From the NCBI GenBank assembly GCA_010021705.1, contig RGMU01000007.1:1-18891 (forward strand): a stretch of DNA of 18,891 nucleotides. The letters are read 5' to 3'. Below are positions 1-7,479 of the stretch, one piece after another. The notes below the pieces were generated by a model. The model searched no databases. It had not been told where the DNA came from and saw only the letters and a list, made by a program, of their open reading frames with translations. Origin of the DNA: Chitinophagia bacterium (GTDB lineage: Bacteria; Bacteroidota; Bacteroidia; Chitinophagales; Chitinophagaceae). Position numbers and translations under genes: made by a program. The stretch's first letter is position 1. Each line of letters begins with the position of its first letter.

Positions 1-549
1 CGCACCAAAAAATATGAACAAGGCATAGGCTGGACTTTTCATGGGCATGAGGCTGTGGGCGAGCGCATGACCATGAAAATATTTAAGCACCTTAAACTAC
101 CACAGCAAGACAACATGAAGTATGTGGCAAAGCTCGTGCTGCTGCACATGCGCCCCAAAGTGCTGTCAAAAGACGAAATTACCGACAGTGCCATACGCCG
201 CCTGCTATTTGATGCCGGAAACGACCTTGAAGACTTAATGATACTTTGTGAAAGCGACATTACTTCAAAAAATAGGCAAAAAATAGCCCAATACCTTGAA
301 AACTATGAAATAGTTAAAAAACGATTAATTGAGGTAGAAGAGACCGACCGCATTCGTAATTGGCAGCCACCCCTATCAGGCGATGACATTATGCGCATCT
401 TCCAAATCAGCCCAAGCAGGGAAGTAGGCATCCTCAAAAATGCCATTAAAGACGCTATATTAGACGGAGACATCCCTAACGACTACCACGCTGCCTACAG
501 CCTATTGCTGCAAAAAGCAGCCACAATGGGCTTGTTTCCCAAAGAGTAA
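1..549 (+). CDS. cca: CCA-adding tRNA nucleotidyltransferase, C-terminal part (5' truncated by window edge)
   Basis: The frame is open from base 1, so the gene starts outside the window; 182 residues and the stop are visible. This is the C-terminal half of a Bacteroidota-type Cca, which adds or repairs the 3' CCA end of tRNAs in the cytoplasm. The segment begins near the HD-type region (GWTFHGHEAVGERM). It continues with VLLHMRP, the family-typical TDSAIRRLLFDAG stretch, the ITSKN segment and a helical tail with RNWQPPLSGDDIM and NAIKDAILDG. The nucleotidyltransferase head domain is outside the window, so catalytic residues cannot be checked. The gene is followed by 85 bp with its own promoter for the next gene, so it is probably not co-transcribed with the glycan genes. 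Recognition rests on recalled similarity of the whole C-terminal block, which is strong. Confidence 0.9.
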   Translation, partial: RTKKYEQGIGWTFHGHEAVGERMTMKIFKHLKLPQQDNMKYVAKLVLLHMRPKVLSKDEITDSAIRRLLFDAGNDLEDLMILCESDITSKNRQKIAQYLENYEIVKKRLIEVEETDRIRNWQPPLSGDDIMRIFQISPSREVGILKNAIKDAILDGDIPNDYHAAYSLLLQKAATMGLFPKE

Positions 550-573
550 AAAATTTCATTTTTTATACCACGC

Positions 574-601
574 TTTGTTTGGCTAATATTTATTATCTTT
601 C
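574..601 (+). promoter_or_regulatory. Putative Bacteroidota sigma-A promoter for the GT4 gene
   Basis: TTTG (574-577) and TATCTTTC (594-601) are separated by 16 bp. The second box matches the TANNTTTG consensus at 7 of 8 positions. Transcription would begin near 606, giving a leader of about 30 nt before the ATG at 635. The spacing is a little shorter than the usual 19-20 bp, so this is moderate evidence. Confidence 0.45.
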
Positions 602-634
602 ATTGAAATTCCGCTATTTTGTGCTTTATTGTTG

Positions 635-1768
635 ATGAAGATAGCCGTAGTACACGATTGGTTTAGTGCAAATGGCGGTGCCGAAAAAGTGGCAGGTGCT
701 ATTTTAGACTGCTTTGCCGGGCATTCGTTAGACGTTTATACCCTATTCAATGCCTTTAAGGGGAGTGATAAGGAAAGTATTTTAAGGCAGTATGCCATAC
801 ACACTTCAGTGCTACAGCATATACCGGGCATTAATAGCCATTACAGGCTGTTTTTTCCGCTTATGCCGATTATTATAGAGCATATGACGATAAAGCACAA
901 AGACCTTATTTTATCTACGTCTCATGCGGTGGCTAAGGGCATTAGCTATACACCCGGCACGCTGCATATTTGCTATTGCCACACGCCCATGCGCTATGCG
1001 TGGGATATGTATGACGAATATTTAGCTGACCATGGATTGAAAAATTCTTATTTATATGCCCGGCTTATGGAATATATGCGCCAATGGGACGTGAAAACGG
1101 CAAGCAAGGTGCACTATTTTATAGCCAATAGCAGGCACATAGCCCAAAGGATAAAAAAATGCTATAACCGGGAGGCAAAGGTGATTTACCCTCCGGTGAG
1201 GGTGGATACATTTCCGTTGAACACCGAACAGCGACAGGACTACTACTTGTGTTTAGGGCGGTTTGTGCCGTATAAAAAAATAGACCTTATAGTTAAAGCA
1301 TTTAGGCAAATGCCGGATAAAAAACTGTACTTGATAGGGGCGGGCTATGCTACGCAACAGTTTAACGCATTGGTGGCTGATGCGCCCAATATTCAACATT
1401 TGGGTTTTCTTAGCGATGAGGCAATGATAGGGTATATAGCCCATGCGAAGGCATGTATTTTTGCAGCCAAAGAAGACTTTGGCATACAATGCGTGGAGGT
1501 GCAGGCATGTGGCACGCCGGTGATAGCCCTGCGCTATGGAGGGTATTTAGAAACGGTGGTAGAGCACCAAACAGGCTATTTTTTTGAAGAACAGACGGAA
1601 GAGTCGCTTACGGCTACTGTGCACGCTTTTGAATCCAATCCGCTTACAGAGCATGCGCGTATTCGCGAACACGCCTTACAGTTTTCGGTAGAGCGTTTTA
1701 ACGATGAAATGCAGCAGTTTGTGCGTGAATGCTATACTTCTTTTTACCAAAAACCTTTTTATGAATAA
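635..1768 (+). CDS. Glycosyltransferase family 4 (GT-B fold), WbaZ-like
   Basis: A cytoplasmic or membrane-associated sugar transferase that would move a nucleotide-activated sugar onto a lipid-linked glycan. It is 377 residues from the ATG at 635, a normal GT4 length; an in-frame TTG two codons upstream is less likely. The N-terminal Rossmann half opens with KIAVVHDW and GGAEKV (residues 14-19). The C-terminal half has LGRFVPYKKIDLIVKAF, where the glycine-rich turn lies, and the GT4 EX7E motif (E280 and E288 in EDFGIQCVE) followed by ACGTPVIA. The overall pattern recalls WbaZ-type mannosyltransferases of O-antigen loci, but donor and acceptor cannot be read from the sequence. Its stop overlaps the start of the O-antigen ligase-like gene by 8 bp, so the two are almost certainly translated from one transcript. 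Confidence 0.88.
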   Translation: MKIAVVHDWFSANGGAEKVAGAILDCFAGHSLDVYTLFNAFKGSDKESILRQYAIHTSVLQHIPGINSHYRLFFPLMPIIIEHMTIKHKDLILSTSHAVAKGISYTPGTLHICYCHTPMRYAWDMYDEYLADHGLKNSYLYARLMEYMRQWDVKTASKVHYFIANSRHIAQRIKKCYNREAKVIYPPVRVDTFPLNTEQRQDYYLCLGRFVPYKKIDLIVKAFRQMPDKKLYLIGAGYATQQFNALVADAPNIQHLGFLSDEAMIGYIAHAKACIFAAKEDFGIQCVEVQACGTPVIALRYGGYLETVVEHQTGYFFEEQTEESLTATVHAFESNPLTEHARIREHALQFSVERFNDEMQQFVRECYTSFYQKPFYE

Positions 1769-2990
1769 TTACACATTAACCGATAGAATAGTAGCCACTT
1801 TGCTGCTGTGCTCCATTTTTTTGCCGTTTGTGGTGCAAGTGCCCGTTACGGGCTTAGCTGTTGTTTATTTTTTGATACGCGATAGAGCGGCACTAAAACG
1901 GGTTGATAAGGGGCGGCTGTTGGCAGCGTTTTGCTTGGGGGGCTTATACCTTCTATACCCTTTAGCGTTGCTGTTTACGCCGCCGGACTTTATGCCGGTA
2001 GCGCGCACTTTGTGCGAATATAAGGTAGCCTATTTGCTGCTACCGGTAATGTTTAGCTTGTTTTCACCGGGCACTTTGCGTTTATTGCACAGTTGCTTAA
2101 TTAGCTTTGCGATAGCCTCACTACTGATAGCGTTGATAGGTAATGCTGCATTTTTGATAGAGTATGGGGTGGTGAAGCACAGCTTTGAAGGGGTAAACCA
2201 TGTTACTTACCGTGTATATTTTGAAAGCATTGTGGGGCAGCATCCTACGTATATGAGCATGTATTTGGTGTTTGCGGCGGGTATATTTTTTATGCCGTCT
2301 GCTATAGGGTGGGTGGAGAAGTATAAAACATTGGGTATTTATTTGGTATTATTGTTATTGCTGCCGTTATTGTCTAAAAGCCCTATTTTTACGTTTATGT
2401 TGATTGCGCTGCACCAAGCGTGGCTATCACGCGCTGTGCTTAAAAAGCACCTTTGGAAAATAGGGATTGCGGTGTTGCTATTTGTACTAATCGGCATAAA
2501 AGTGCCCTTTATAGCGCAACGCATGGGTGAGCTAACGTCTTCTTTATCGGGTAGCATGAAAGGGAAGGTGATAGAAAACTCTATAGAAGCGCGCAAGCTG
2601 ATAGGGGTGGTGGATAAGGACATGCTAACGCATTATTGGCTATGGGGCTGCGGACCGGGCAAAATGCTGCATTTGCTGCATGTACGCTACTTTTGCTATT
2701 CGTTGTTTCATGGCACAGACGTTAAGTTTTATGACCCGCACAATGAGTATTTGGTCCATTGGCTATCTTTAGGGTTGCCGGGTACAGGGCTGTTTTTACT
2801 TACGATGCTTATGCACTTTAGCCGTAGCCTACGCACTAAAAATTATCTGTACCTGTATTTGTGTATGATAATTTACATTACTGCTTTTACGGAGAGCATA
2901 CTTACGGTGCAGCGAGGGATATTGTTTTTTAGTATATTAATGTCTTTGTTTTATTTTAAAGGTGGTGAGGGTGATATGTCTGAACTGTGA
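1761..2990 (+). CDS. O-antigen ligase/polymerase-like integral membrane protein (WaaL/Wzy_C family)
   Basis: A 409-residue inner-membrane protein with about ten to twelve hydrophobic segments. It carries periplasmic-loop signatures of the O-antigen ligase/polymerase family: HPTYMSMY (161-168), GCGPGKM (296-302) and DPHNEYLVHWLSLGLPG, with H327. Members either ligate undecaprenyl-linked polysaccharide to lipid A core (WaaL) or polymerise repeat units (Wzy); sequence alone does not separate these roles. The start at 1761 is preferred because it gives MNNYTLTDR before the first membrane helix and an ATG overlapping the previous stop. A longer frame from 1704 would add 19 residues inside the upstream gene. 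The last codons and the stop lie inside a 17-bp repeat (2977-2993), so the C-terminal MSEL is partly encoded by that element. Confidence 0.85.
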   Translation: MNNYTLTDRIVATLLLCSIFLPFVVQVPVTGLAVVYFLIRDRAALKRVDKGRLLAAFCLGGLYLLYPLALLFTPPDFMPVARTLCEYKVAYLLLPVMFSLFSPGTLRLLHSCLISFAIASLLIALIGNAAFLIEYGVVKHSFEGVNHVTYRVYFESIVGQHPTYMSMYLVFAAGIFFMPSAIGWVEKYKTLGIYLVLLLLLPLLSKSPIFTFMLIALHQAWLSRAVLKKHLWKIGIAVLLFVLIGIKVPFIAQRMGELTSSLSGSMKGKVIENSIEARKLIGVVDKDMLTHYWLWGCGPGKMLHLLHVRYFCYSLFHGTDVKFYDPHNEYLVHWLSLGLPGTGLFLLTMLMHFSRSLRTKNYLYLYLCMIIYITAFTESILTVQRGILFFSILMSLFYFKGGEGDMSEL

Positions 2991-2993
2991 TTT
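2977..2993 (+). repeat. GTCTGAA-type intergenic repeat, left arm
   Basis: TGTCTGAACTGTGATTT is found here and, exactly inverted, at 3111-3127. It overlaps the stop codon of the O-antigen ligase-like gene and points out of that gene. It is followed by GATTT-like units (ATTTTATTTGGGTGAAT), matching the layout of a recalled family of Bacteroidota intergenic repeats. Confidence 0.8.
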
Positions 2994-3027
2994 ATTTTAT
3001 TTGGGTGAATACTGTAAAAAAAATAAT

Positions 3028-3077
3028 AAAAAATTAATGTAGGGGCTGAAAATTTTCAGCCCTTACGTTAATTTTTT
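3028..3077. terminator. Bidirectional Rho-independent terminator
   Basis: Arms 3028-3052 and 3053-3077 pair over 25 positions. Only two pairs are not Watson-Crick (3038 with 3067, 3042 with 3063), and both are G-U wobble in the + strand RNA. The centre is GAAAATTTTC, so the real loop is about 4 nt. The core GGGCTGAAAA/TTTTCAGCCC is followed by six T on the + strand (3072-3077) and six T on the - strand (opposite 3028-3033). It lies between the convergent genes ending at 2990 and 3134 and should stop transcription from both sides. Confidence 0.92.
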
Positions 3078-3110
3078 ATCAATATTTTCACACCATCACA
3101 AAAGCCCTAC

Positions 3111-3127
3111 AAATCACAGTTCAGACA
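3111..3127 (-). repeat. GTCTGAA-type intergenic repeat, right arm
   Basis: Exact inverted copy of 2977-2993. Read on the - strand it begins 6 bp after the TAG of the YHYH gene. It then continues as GATTTGTAGGGCTTTTGTGATGG, the tandem GATTT/GTGAT pattern of the same element family. Confidence 0.8.
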
Positions 3128-3133
3128 ATACTT

Positions 3134-4381
3134 CTATCGCCTTACTTCAATCTTTTCTTTGTGCTGTTTATTGCCGTTGTTCAGGTATAGGGTATATATG
3201 CCTGCGGGTAGGGTGCGCACATCAAAGGTGTAGGATATGGTGGGCTGCACACGGTCAATTTGGCTTACTACTCTGCCGGTAGCGTCTATTAATTGTGCTT
3301 CAAAGTTGTTTTCGGCTATAGGTTGTATGAAAAAGTGAAAATAGTCGGAGGCGGGGTTGTTTTCTATAAGCACTGAAAGTGCTTTTGTGTTGGCAAGCAC
3401 GGGCACAGAGCTGGTGTAGGTTACAACGGTATCGGTAATGGTAAAGTGCCCGCCATGAAAGCCGGGTGAGTCAAGGTTGCCGGCTTTTACTACGCCATAG
3501 TAAGTATTGCCTAAGATGTAGGGGAATGCGGGTTTTAGGCTATCGTTTAGGGTAACGAAGTAGCAATAAGTGCCTGCGGGATATTCGGGAGTTTTGCACC
3601 ATCTGCCGTTGTGCTCGTCAAGGTCGCCATAGTGGGCTACATATTCATAGTCTTGTATGTAGCAGCCTAAAGGGAAAGAGGTTGAAATGGCAGGTCCGTA
3701 ATCGGCAGAGGACAGAGAAGTGCCGTCAGGGAGGGAGGTACGGTCTGTGATAGACCTAAGCTTGAAGCTGGAGCGCATTCTTTTTATGGCACCTGTGCCG
3801 TTGGTGTCGGTATAGGCATAAGCACCATAGATGGGGTATCCGTCAAAGGCGTAGCCGATGATTGGGGAATGGTGTGTGCTGTCGGTAGTAGAATAGAGGC
3901 ATTTAGGGCTGGCATGGTGGTGATATTCACCAAACTGCTGCGGGTGTCCTAAACAGTTGTCAAAGCTCACATATTCAAAGTAATAGCCGTTTTGTAGCCA
4001 TACGTTGCGATTGTTGTAGGAGCGTGCATCAGTGGCAGAAAAGGCAGATACACCATTGGAAAATACGGCAATATGCCCCATGCCTACTTTGGTAAATGCT
4101 CCCGTTTGTGGCTGCGGGTGGCGGGGGAAGCAATAGACAAAATTTTGATTGCTTGCCACGTTGGGGCTACCGGTCCAGGGTCCGATACTGTAGCCCGGTA
4201 TGCAGGTGGCACTTACATACACGTTGTTGGTTGAATATTGTACTAATTGTACGTTGCTGGGTATGCCTGCGTAGCCGGTGGCACCGGTAGTGTTTCTAAT
4301 CCATGTAGATACTTCAGGTCCTTGGGCAAAGCCTATTAGGCTGGCGAAGAGGGCTAAGGATAATAGTGTTATGTGCTTCAT
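3134..4381 (-). CDS. Secreted YHYH-domain protein with type IX secretion sorting domain
   Basis: A 415-residue exported protein. The start at 4381 gives a clear signal peptide (MKHITLLSLALFASLIGFAQ, cleavage near residue 20); a longer frame from 4411 would put ten residues ahead of it. The body has YHYH-domain landmarks: EYHHH (152-156, the signature itself), GYAFDGYPIYG (176-186), DLDEHNGR (253-260) and TPEYPAGTYCYFVT (264-277). The C-terminal 80 residues, with NPASDYF, LIDATGRVV and LPAGIYTLYL, are a type A T9SS sorting domain, so the protein should cross the outer membrane and be released or anchored at the cell surface. The biochemical role of YHYH proteins is not established; the His-rich motif suggests metal binding (inference). 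It is transcribed convergently to the glycan genes and shares their bidirectional terminator. Confidence 0.9.
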   Translation of the reverse strand: MKHITLLSLALFASLIGFAQGPEVSTWIRNTTGATGYAGIPSNVQLVQYSTNNVYVSATCIPGYSIGPWTGSPNVASNQNFVYCFPRHPQPQTGAFTKVGMGHIAVFSNGVSAFSATDARSYNNRNVWLQNGYYFEYVSFDNCLGHPQQFGEYHHHASPKCLYSTTDSTHHSPIIGYAFDGYPIYGAYAYTDTNGTGAIKRMRSSFKLRSITDRTSLPDGTSLSSADYGPAISTSFPLGCYIQDYEYVAHYGDLDEHNGRWCKTPEYPAGTYCYFVTLNDSLKPAFPYILGNTYYGVVKAGNLDSPGFHGGHFTITDTVVTYTSSVPVLANTKALSVLIENNPASDYFHFFIQPIAENNFEAQLIDATGRVVSQIDRVQPTISYTFDVRTLPAGIYTLYLNNGNKQHKEKIEVRR

Positions 4382-4453
4382 ATAAATTGCTTTCCTATAT
4401 AGACGCACCATAAGGGGTTTTCCTTCTATGGTAAGGAAAATATATTTCGGAGG

Positions 4454-4987
4454 TTAATCTACCTCTCTTACTATCCAATCGGGGCTGTCGTTGTACAAGT
4501 TCAAAATAATTATAACATCTTTATAGCGTTTTTCGCCTTTTATGGTCATCATAATATTGGCAGTGCCAATAACGCCGTCTTTGGAAATAGAGCGTTGCAC
4601 GTAGCCCATAGGAAAGCGGGTAAAGCCACTGTAATTGCCTATTTCTTCAATCGTTTTTTTATCATGTGCCAAGTAAATTCTGGCTGCCTTGTAGGCATCA
4701 GATGTGCGCACCATATACACAAGGCTTAGCTTGCCTATAAGCAACAGGCTTAGCAATACAATGCCTATAATTTCGCCCCATATTGGTTTGCGAATATATT
4801 TTTTTATGGTAACGGTATCAAACAAAAAGCTAATGAAAGCAAATATAAAGAAAGTCCAGCCTATGGTGCGGCTGTCCCAAAAGAAAAATATGTCTGCCAT
4901 TCGGCTGATGTAGCCATATACTATCAGCAGCAATGCTACTGCCATAGAAAACAGCGTAAGTGCACTAACCCTTGATAAAAAATCCAT
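4454..4987 (-). CDS. Small inner-membrane protein with a Coa1/Tim21-like C-terminal domain
   Basis: 177 residues. Three hydrophobic helices are visible at about residues 7-28, 43-62 and 73-94. They are followed by an approximately 80-residue extracytoplasmic or cytoplasmic tail: DAYKAARIYLAHDKKTIEEIG, then GYVQRSISKDGVIGTANIMMTIKGEKRYKDVIIILNLYNDSPDWIVREVD. The tail resembles the Coa1/Tim21-like fold: a Y-A-x-I helix, an iG turn, then strands ending in a W-x-V segment. That match is from memory and weak; no function is proposed. It lies upstream of the YHYH gene on the same strand with a 72-bp gap holding only an imperfect dyad, so they may or may not share a transcript. Confidence 0.7.
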   Translation of the reverse strand: MDFLSRVSALTLFSMAVALLLIVYGYISRMADIFFFWDSRTIGWTFFIFAFISFLFDTVTIKKYIRKPIWGEIIGIVLLSLLLIGKLSLVYMVRTSDAYKAARIYLAHDKKTIEEIGNYSGFTRFPMGYVQRSISKDGVIGTANIMMTIKGEKRYKDVIIILNLYNDSPDWIVREVD

Positions 4988-5164
4988 AGACTAAACTGTA
5001 TCAATAAAAAAACGGTAGATTTTCCCCTATTTTATTTGAATTTTAGGGCAAGATAATACACTGTTGCCATATATCATAACATATTGCTAATTCGGGGCAA
5101 TAAACGTGTTTTAATGCTTGGATATAGAGGAAAAGTTGGGGTATGTGATATATAAAAAAAACAC

Positions 5165-5172
5165 TAATTTTG
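5165..5172 (+). promoter_or_regulatory. Perfect TANNTTTG -7 box
   Basis: TAATTTTG lies 28 bp ahead of the ATG at 5201. A TTG at 5136-5138 is 26 bp upstream, farther than the usual spacing, so the -33 box is uncertain. It should drive the broken gene that follows. Confidence 0.5.
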
Positions 5173-5200
5173 TGTTTTTTATTTCTTTTAATAGAACAAA

Positions 5201-5691
5201 ATGAAACCAAGTAGCTTATGCCTTGTTTTAGTCCTATTAATGGCAGTTGTTGTGCATGGGCGGAGAAAAGAAGTGCCACATTTAGCGCATCAAAAACACA
5301 ATTATCATTCTATATTGGTAAAAACTGCGTCTTTTTGCGATGATATGCCTGCTATAGAACCGGCTATATTATTGACAGATACTAATAACATAGACACTGC
5401 GTTATATGTTTTTACCATCTATGCCCACGAGCCAAACTTTAACCATTTTTACCACATGCTGCATAGAGCTTTACAGAAGACTCTTCTATAACGGAAATTA
5501 AGCCTTATACCCAAATTATATACTATGATAGTTTTATGAGAAGTTATAATCTATTGGCATACGATAAGCGAGGTATATTTTTTAACAACAATCGCCACCA
5601 ATATCTGTATAATTCTCGCTTGGCATCATTTATTAAAAGCTATTTATCGCTTCAAAAAGTGCCCCGTGCAAAAGAAATAGCCATTCATTAA
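5201..5691 (+). pseudogene. Small exported protein of unknown function, disrupted by one frameshift
   Basis: The first frame (5201-5491) encodes a signal peptide (MKPSSLCLVLVLLMAVVVHG) and 76 further residues, ending in a premature TAA. From about 5470 the -1 frame stays open to a TAA at 5689-5691. It reads FTEDSSITEIKPYTQIIYYDSFMRSYNLLAYDKRGIFFNN, then RLASFIKSYLSLQKVPRAKEIAIH, which looks like real protein. That second frame has its own stop at 5464-5466, so the join must lie between 5467 and 5491. Adding one base, for example a T in the TTT run at 5470-5472, would give a continuous product of about 163 residues. I do not recognise the family. Either a recent mutation or a sequencing error in a short homopolymer explains it. 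Conserved reading quality on both sides argues against long-standing decay. Confidence 0.7.
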
Positions 5692-5705
5692 ATGCTTTGC
5701 GATGT

Positions 5706-5718
5706 TTACGTAACGTAA
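5706..5718. repeat. 13-bp near-perfect dyad ahead of the lipoprotein gene
   Basis: TTACGTAACGTAA is symmetrical except for its central base. It sits 16 bp upstream of TATCTTTA (5734-5741, 7 of 8 to the -7 consensus) and 36 bp ahead of the ATG at 5755. It could be an operator for a dimeric regulator, but a chance palindrome is possible. Confidence 0.3.
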
Positions 5719-5754
5719 TTCACGCTTTTAGCCTATCTTTACCCTTTTTATTCT

Positions 5755-6321
5755 ATGCCAAAGCTCGCTATTCAACTGTTTCTACATGCTTGTTTGCTAT
5801 TGTTGGTAATGGTGGTAGTTGGTTGCGCCAAATGGCAAGACCCTCCGGCTACTACGGATAGCCGCCTTACCAACCCTTATTGTAATGACCCTAAAGCCGT
5901 TAATTTTAACTGGGGGTTCCCGGGTAAGCCTGATAATACAGTTTGCTTTTACCCTACTGACCTGTTTACCGGTACATATATATATACAGATTCGGTTTAT
6001 ACATCTCCGGACAACTACTTTTTATATTACCGTATAGACACCCTGCATTTCATAGCGCAATCGCAAACCAAAGTAGCCGTAACGGGCTTTTGCTTGTTGC
6101 GCGATACATTAAGGCTTACTGCCGATAAAAGCTATATAGCTGCTGTGGACACCCTTATAGGCGATTCTACTACCAACAGGGGGCAATATTGGTGCAGAAT
6201 TAAGGATACGGTTTCAGGCACCATATTAAACAGTAGATTAGATACTATGCTCCATGTGTCGTTTCAAATTATTAGCGATACGGGCACTACACTACACATA
6301 GGTAAAGCCAAAAAAATATAG
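5755..6321 (+). CDS. Putative lipoprotein of unknown function
   Basis: 188 residues with a type II signal peptide ending in the lipobox VVGC, so Cys24 should be lipidated and the protein anchored in a membrane, probably the outer membrane facing the periplasm. After it comes NPYCNDPKAVNFNW, then FPGKPDNTVCFYPTD (C43 and C64). This Cys-DP-A-N-N...C-YP block is familiar from other Bacteroidota exported proteins, where the two Cys could form a disulfide. The rest is predicted beta-rich, with several D-T-L repeats. The ATG at 5755 is the only reasonable start. The gap to riboflavin synthase is 18 bp, so the two are probably co-transcribed, though no functional link is evident. Confidence 0.75.
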   Translation: MPKLAIQLFLHACLLLLVMVVVGCAKWQDPPATTDSRLTNPYCNDPKAVNFNWGFPGKPDNTVCFYPTDLFTGTYIYTDSVYTSPDNYFLYYRIDTLHFIAQSQTKVAVTGFCLLRDTLRLTADKSYIAAVDTLIGDSTTNRGQYWCRIKDTVSGTILNSRLDTMLHVSFQIISDTGTTLHIGKAKKI

Positions 6322-6339
6322 CCTTTTCATTTTCATTAT

Positions 6340-6939
6340 ATGTTTACCGGAATAATAGAATCCTTAGCCACTGTTAAACAAATAGACCGGCAGGGTACAA
6401 ATTTAGTATTTACGTTTGATGCGCCCATTACGCATGAATTGCGCGTTGACCAATCGGTGGCGCACAATGGTATATGCCTAACGGTTACGGGTATATTGGG
6501 CAATAGTTACACCATAACCGCCATTGCAGAGACTATAGCCAAAACCAACATTGCCACATGGCAGATAGGCGATAGGGTGAACCTTGAGCGCGCTTTGCAA
6601 ATAGGTAGCCGTTTAGACGGTCATTTTGTGCAGGGTCATATAGACTGCACCGGCGTGTGCATAGCCATAGCAGACAGAAACGGTAGCCGTGAATGCACCT
6701 TTAGTTTTCCGGCAAATCATGCCCCTTGGGTGATAGAAAAAGGCTCTATAGCCCTGAATGGCGTTAGCTTAACGGCATTTAACGTTACGGATAGCTCGCT
6801 TACCGTAGCCCTTATACCCTATACCATAGACCACACCACGTTTGCGATGCTAAAGGTAGGCGATAAAATTAATATAGAATTTGACCTTGTGGGTAAATAC
6901 ATTACCCGGCGGGCGCGCCTAAGCGTGGAGGCACCCTAA
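6340..6939 (+). CDS. ribE: Riboflavin synthase, alpha subunit
   Basis: Catalyses dismutation of two 6,7-dimethyl-8-ribityllumazine molecules to riboflavin and the pyrimidinedione, the last step of riboflavin synthesis, in the cytoplasm as a trimer. The 199 residues form two homologous lumazine-binding barrels (about 1-97 and 98-190). Typical motifs are MFTGIIE at the N-terminus, SVAHNGICLTV (39-49), RLDGHFVQGHID (91-102) and KGSIALNGVSLT (134-145). Residues matching the known active-site set are present: F2, S39, C46, H100, S143 and D182. No FMN riboswitch fits in the 18-bp gap ahead of it. No other rib gene is in the window, so the pathway is scattered in this genome. Confidence 0.96.
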   Translation: MFTGIIESLATVKQIDRQGTNLVFTFDAPITHELRVDQSVAHNGICLTVTGILGNSYTITAIAETIAKTNIATWQIGDRVNLERALQIGSRLDGHFVQGHIDCTGVCIAIADRNGSRECTFSFPANHAPWVIEKGSIALNGVSLTAFNVTDSSLTVALIPYTIDHTTFAMLKVGDKINIEFDLVGKYITRRARLSVEAP

Positions 6940-6944
6940 TCATA

Positions 6945-6976
6945 TTTGCATTTCAGACATAATTAGGGTAGCTTTG
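6945..6976 (+). promoter_or_regulatory. Strong Bacteroidota promoter for the yqeY-like gene
   Basis: TTTG (6945-6948), a 20-bp spacer and TAGCTTTG (6969-6976) make a near-ideal TTTG-N20-TANNTTTG promoter. Transcription would start near 6982, 15 bp before the ATG at 6997. It separates the YqeY/CvpA genes from riboflavin synthase as a transcription unit. Confidence 0.75.
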
Positions 6977-6996
6977 CTATTAAAATAACATCTAAT

Positions 6997-7449
6997 ATGC
7001 AATTAGAAGCCAAAGTGATGGAAGCCCTTAAAGTGGCAATGAAGGCAAAAGACGAAGCTGCCTTGCGCACCCTAAGAGGCATAAAAGCAGCCATAATTAT
7101 AGAAAAAACTGCCGAAGGAGCCGCTGATGTGCTTAGCGAAGCCACCGAGATAAAAATGCTGCAAAAATTAGCCAAACAACGCCGCGACTCCTTAGAGATA
7201 TTTGAAAAGCAAGGCAGGGCAGACTTAGCCCAAAAGGAGCGCGAAGAATTGGTGATAATAGAAACGTTTTTACCTAAGCAAATGGATGCCCAAGAGTTGG
7301 AAGCTGCAATAAAAGCCATTATAGCTGAAACAGGGGCGCAATCGGGAGCGGATATGGGTAAGGTGATGGGCGTTGCCAGCAAGCAACTTGCCGGAAAAAT
7401 AGACGGCAAATCTATCAGCGAAATGGTAAAAAAGCTACTTACTAATTAA
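6997..7449 (+). CDS. GatB/YqeY domain-containing protein
   Basis: 150 residues, the usual full length of stand-alone YqeY proteins. The N-terminal helical part reads LEAKVMEALKVAMKAKDEAALRTLRGIKAAI. The C-terminal part (about 85-150) is the GatB/YqeY tail domain, with LVIIETFLPKQMDAQELEAAIKAII and GKVMGVASKQLAGKIDGKSISEMVKKLL. This domain also ends GatB, where it helps tRNA-dependent amidation. The stand-alone protein is thought to contact tRNA or aminoacyl-tRNA enzymes, but its exact role is unknown. It has its own promoter directly upstream and a 30-bp gap to the CvpA-family gene. Confidence 0.93.
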   Translation: MQLEAKVMEALKVAMKAKDEAALRTLRGIKAAIIIEKTAEGAADVLSEATEIKMLQKLAKQRRDSLEIFEKQGRADLAQKEREELVIIETFLPKQMDAQELEAAIKAIIAETGAQSGADMGKVMGVASKQLAGKIDGKSISEMVKKLLTN

Positions 7450-7479
7450 CTTTAGCTAACCTATTGTAAAGCAAAAGCC

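Noticed and set aside
1704..1760. Longer start for the O-antigen ligase-like protein
   Set aside because: The 19 extra residues overlap the end of the GT4 gene in another frame and look non-conserved. The ATG at 1761 precedes the first membrane helix.
4407..4432. Inverted repeat ACCATAAGGGG/CCTTCTATGGT ahead of the YHYH gene
   Set aside because: The stem has two adjacent mismatches and a wobble and no T tract on either side, so neither a terminator nor an operator is well supported.
5043..5279. Open frame of 78 codons on the - strand overlapping the start of the broken exported-protein gene
   Set aside because: It crosses the promoter box at 5165 and the signal peptide of the + strand gene, has no protein-like pattern, and no promoter of its own.
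6322..6339. FMN riboswitch ahead of riboflavin synthase
   Set aside because: The gap is 18 bp and the preceding sequence codes for the lipoprotein; there is no room for the RFN element.
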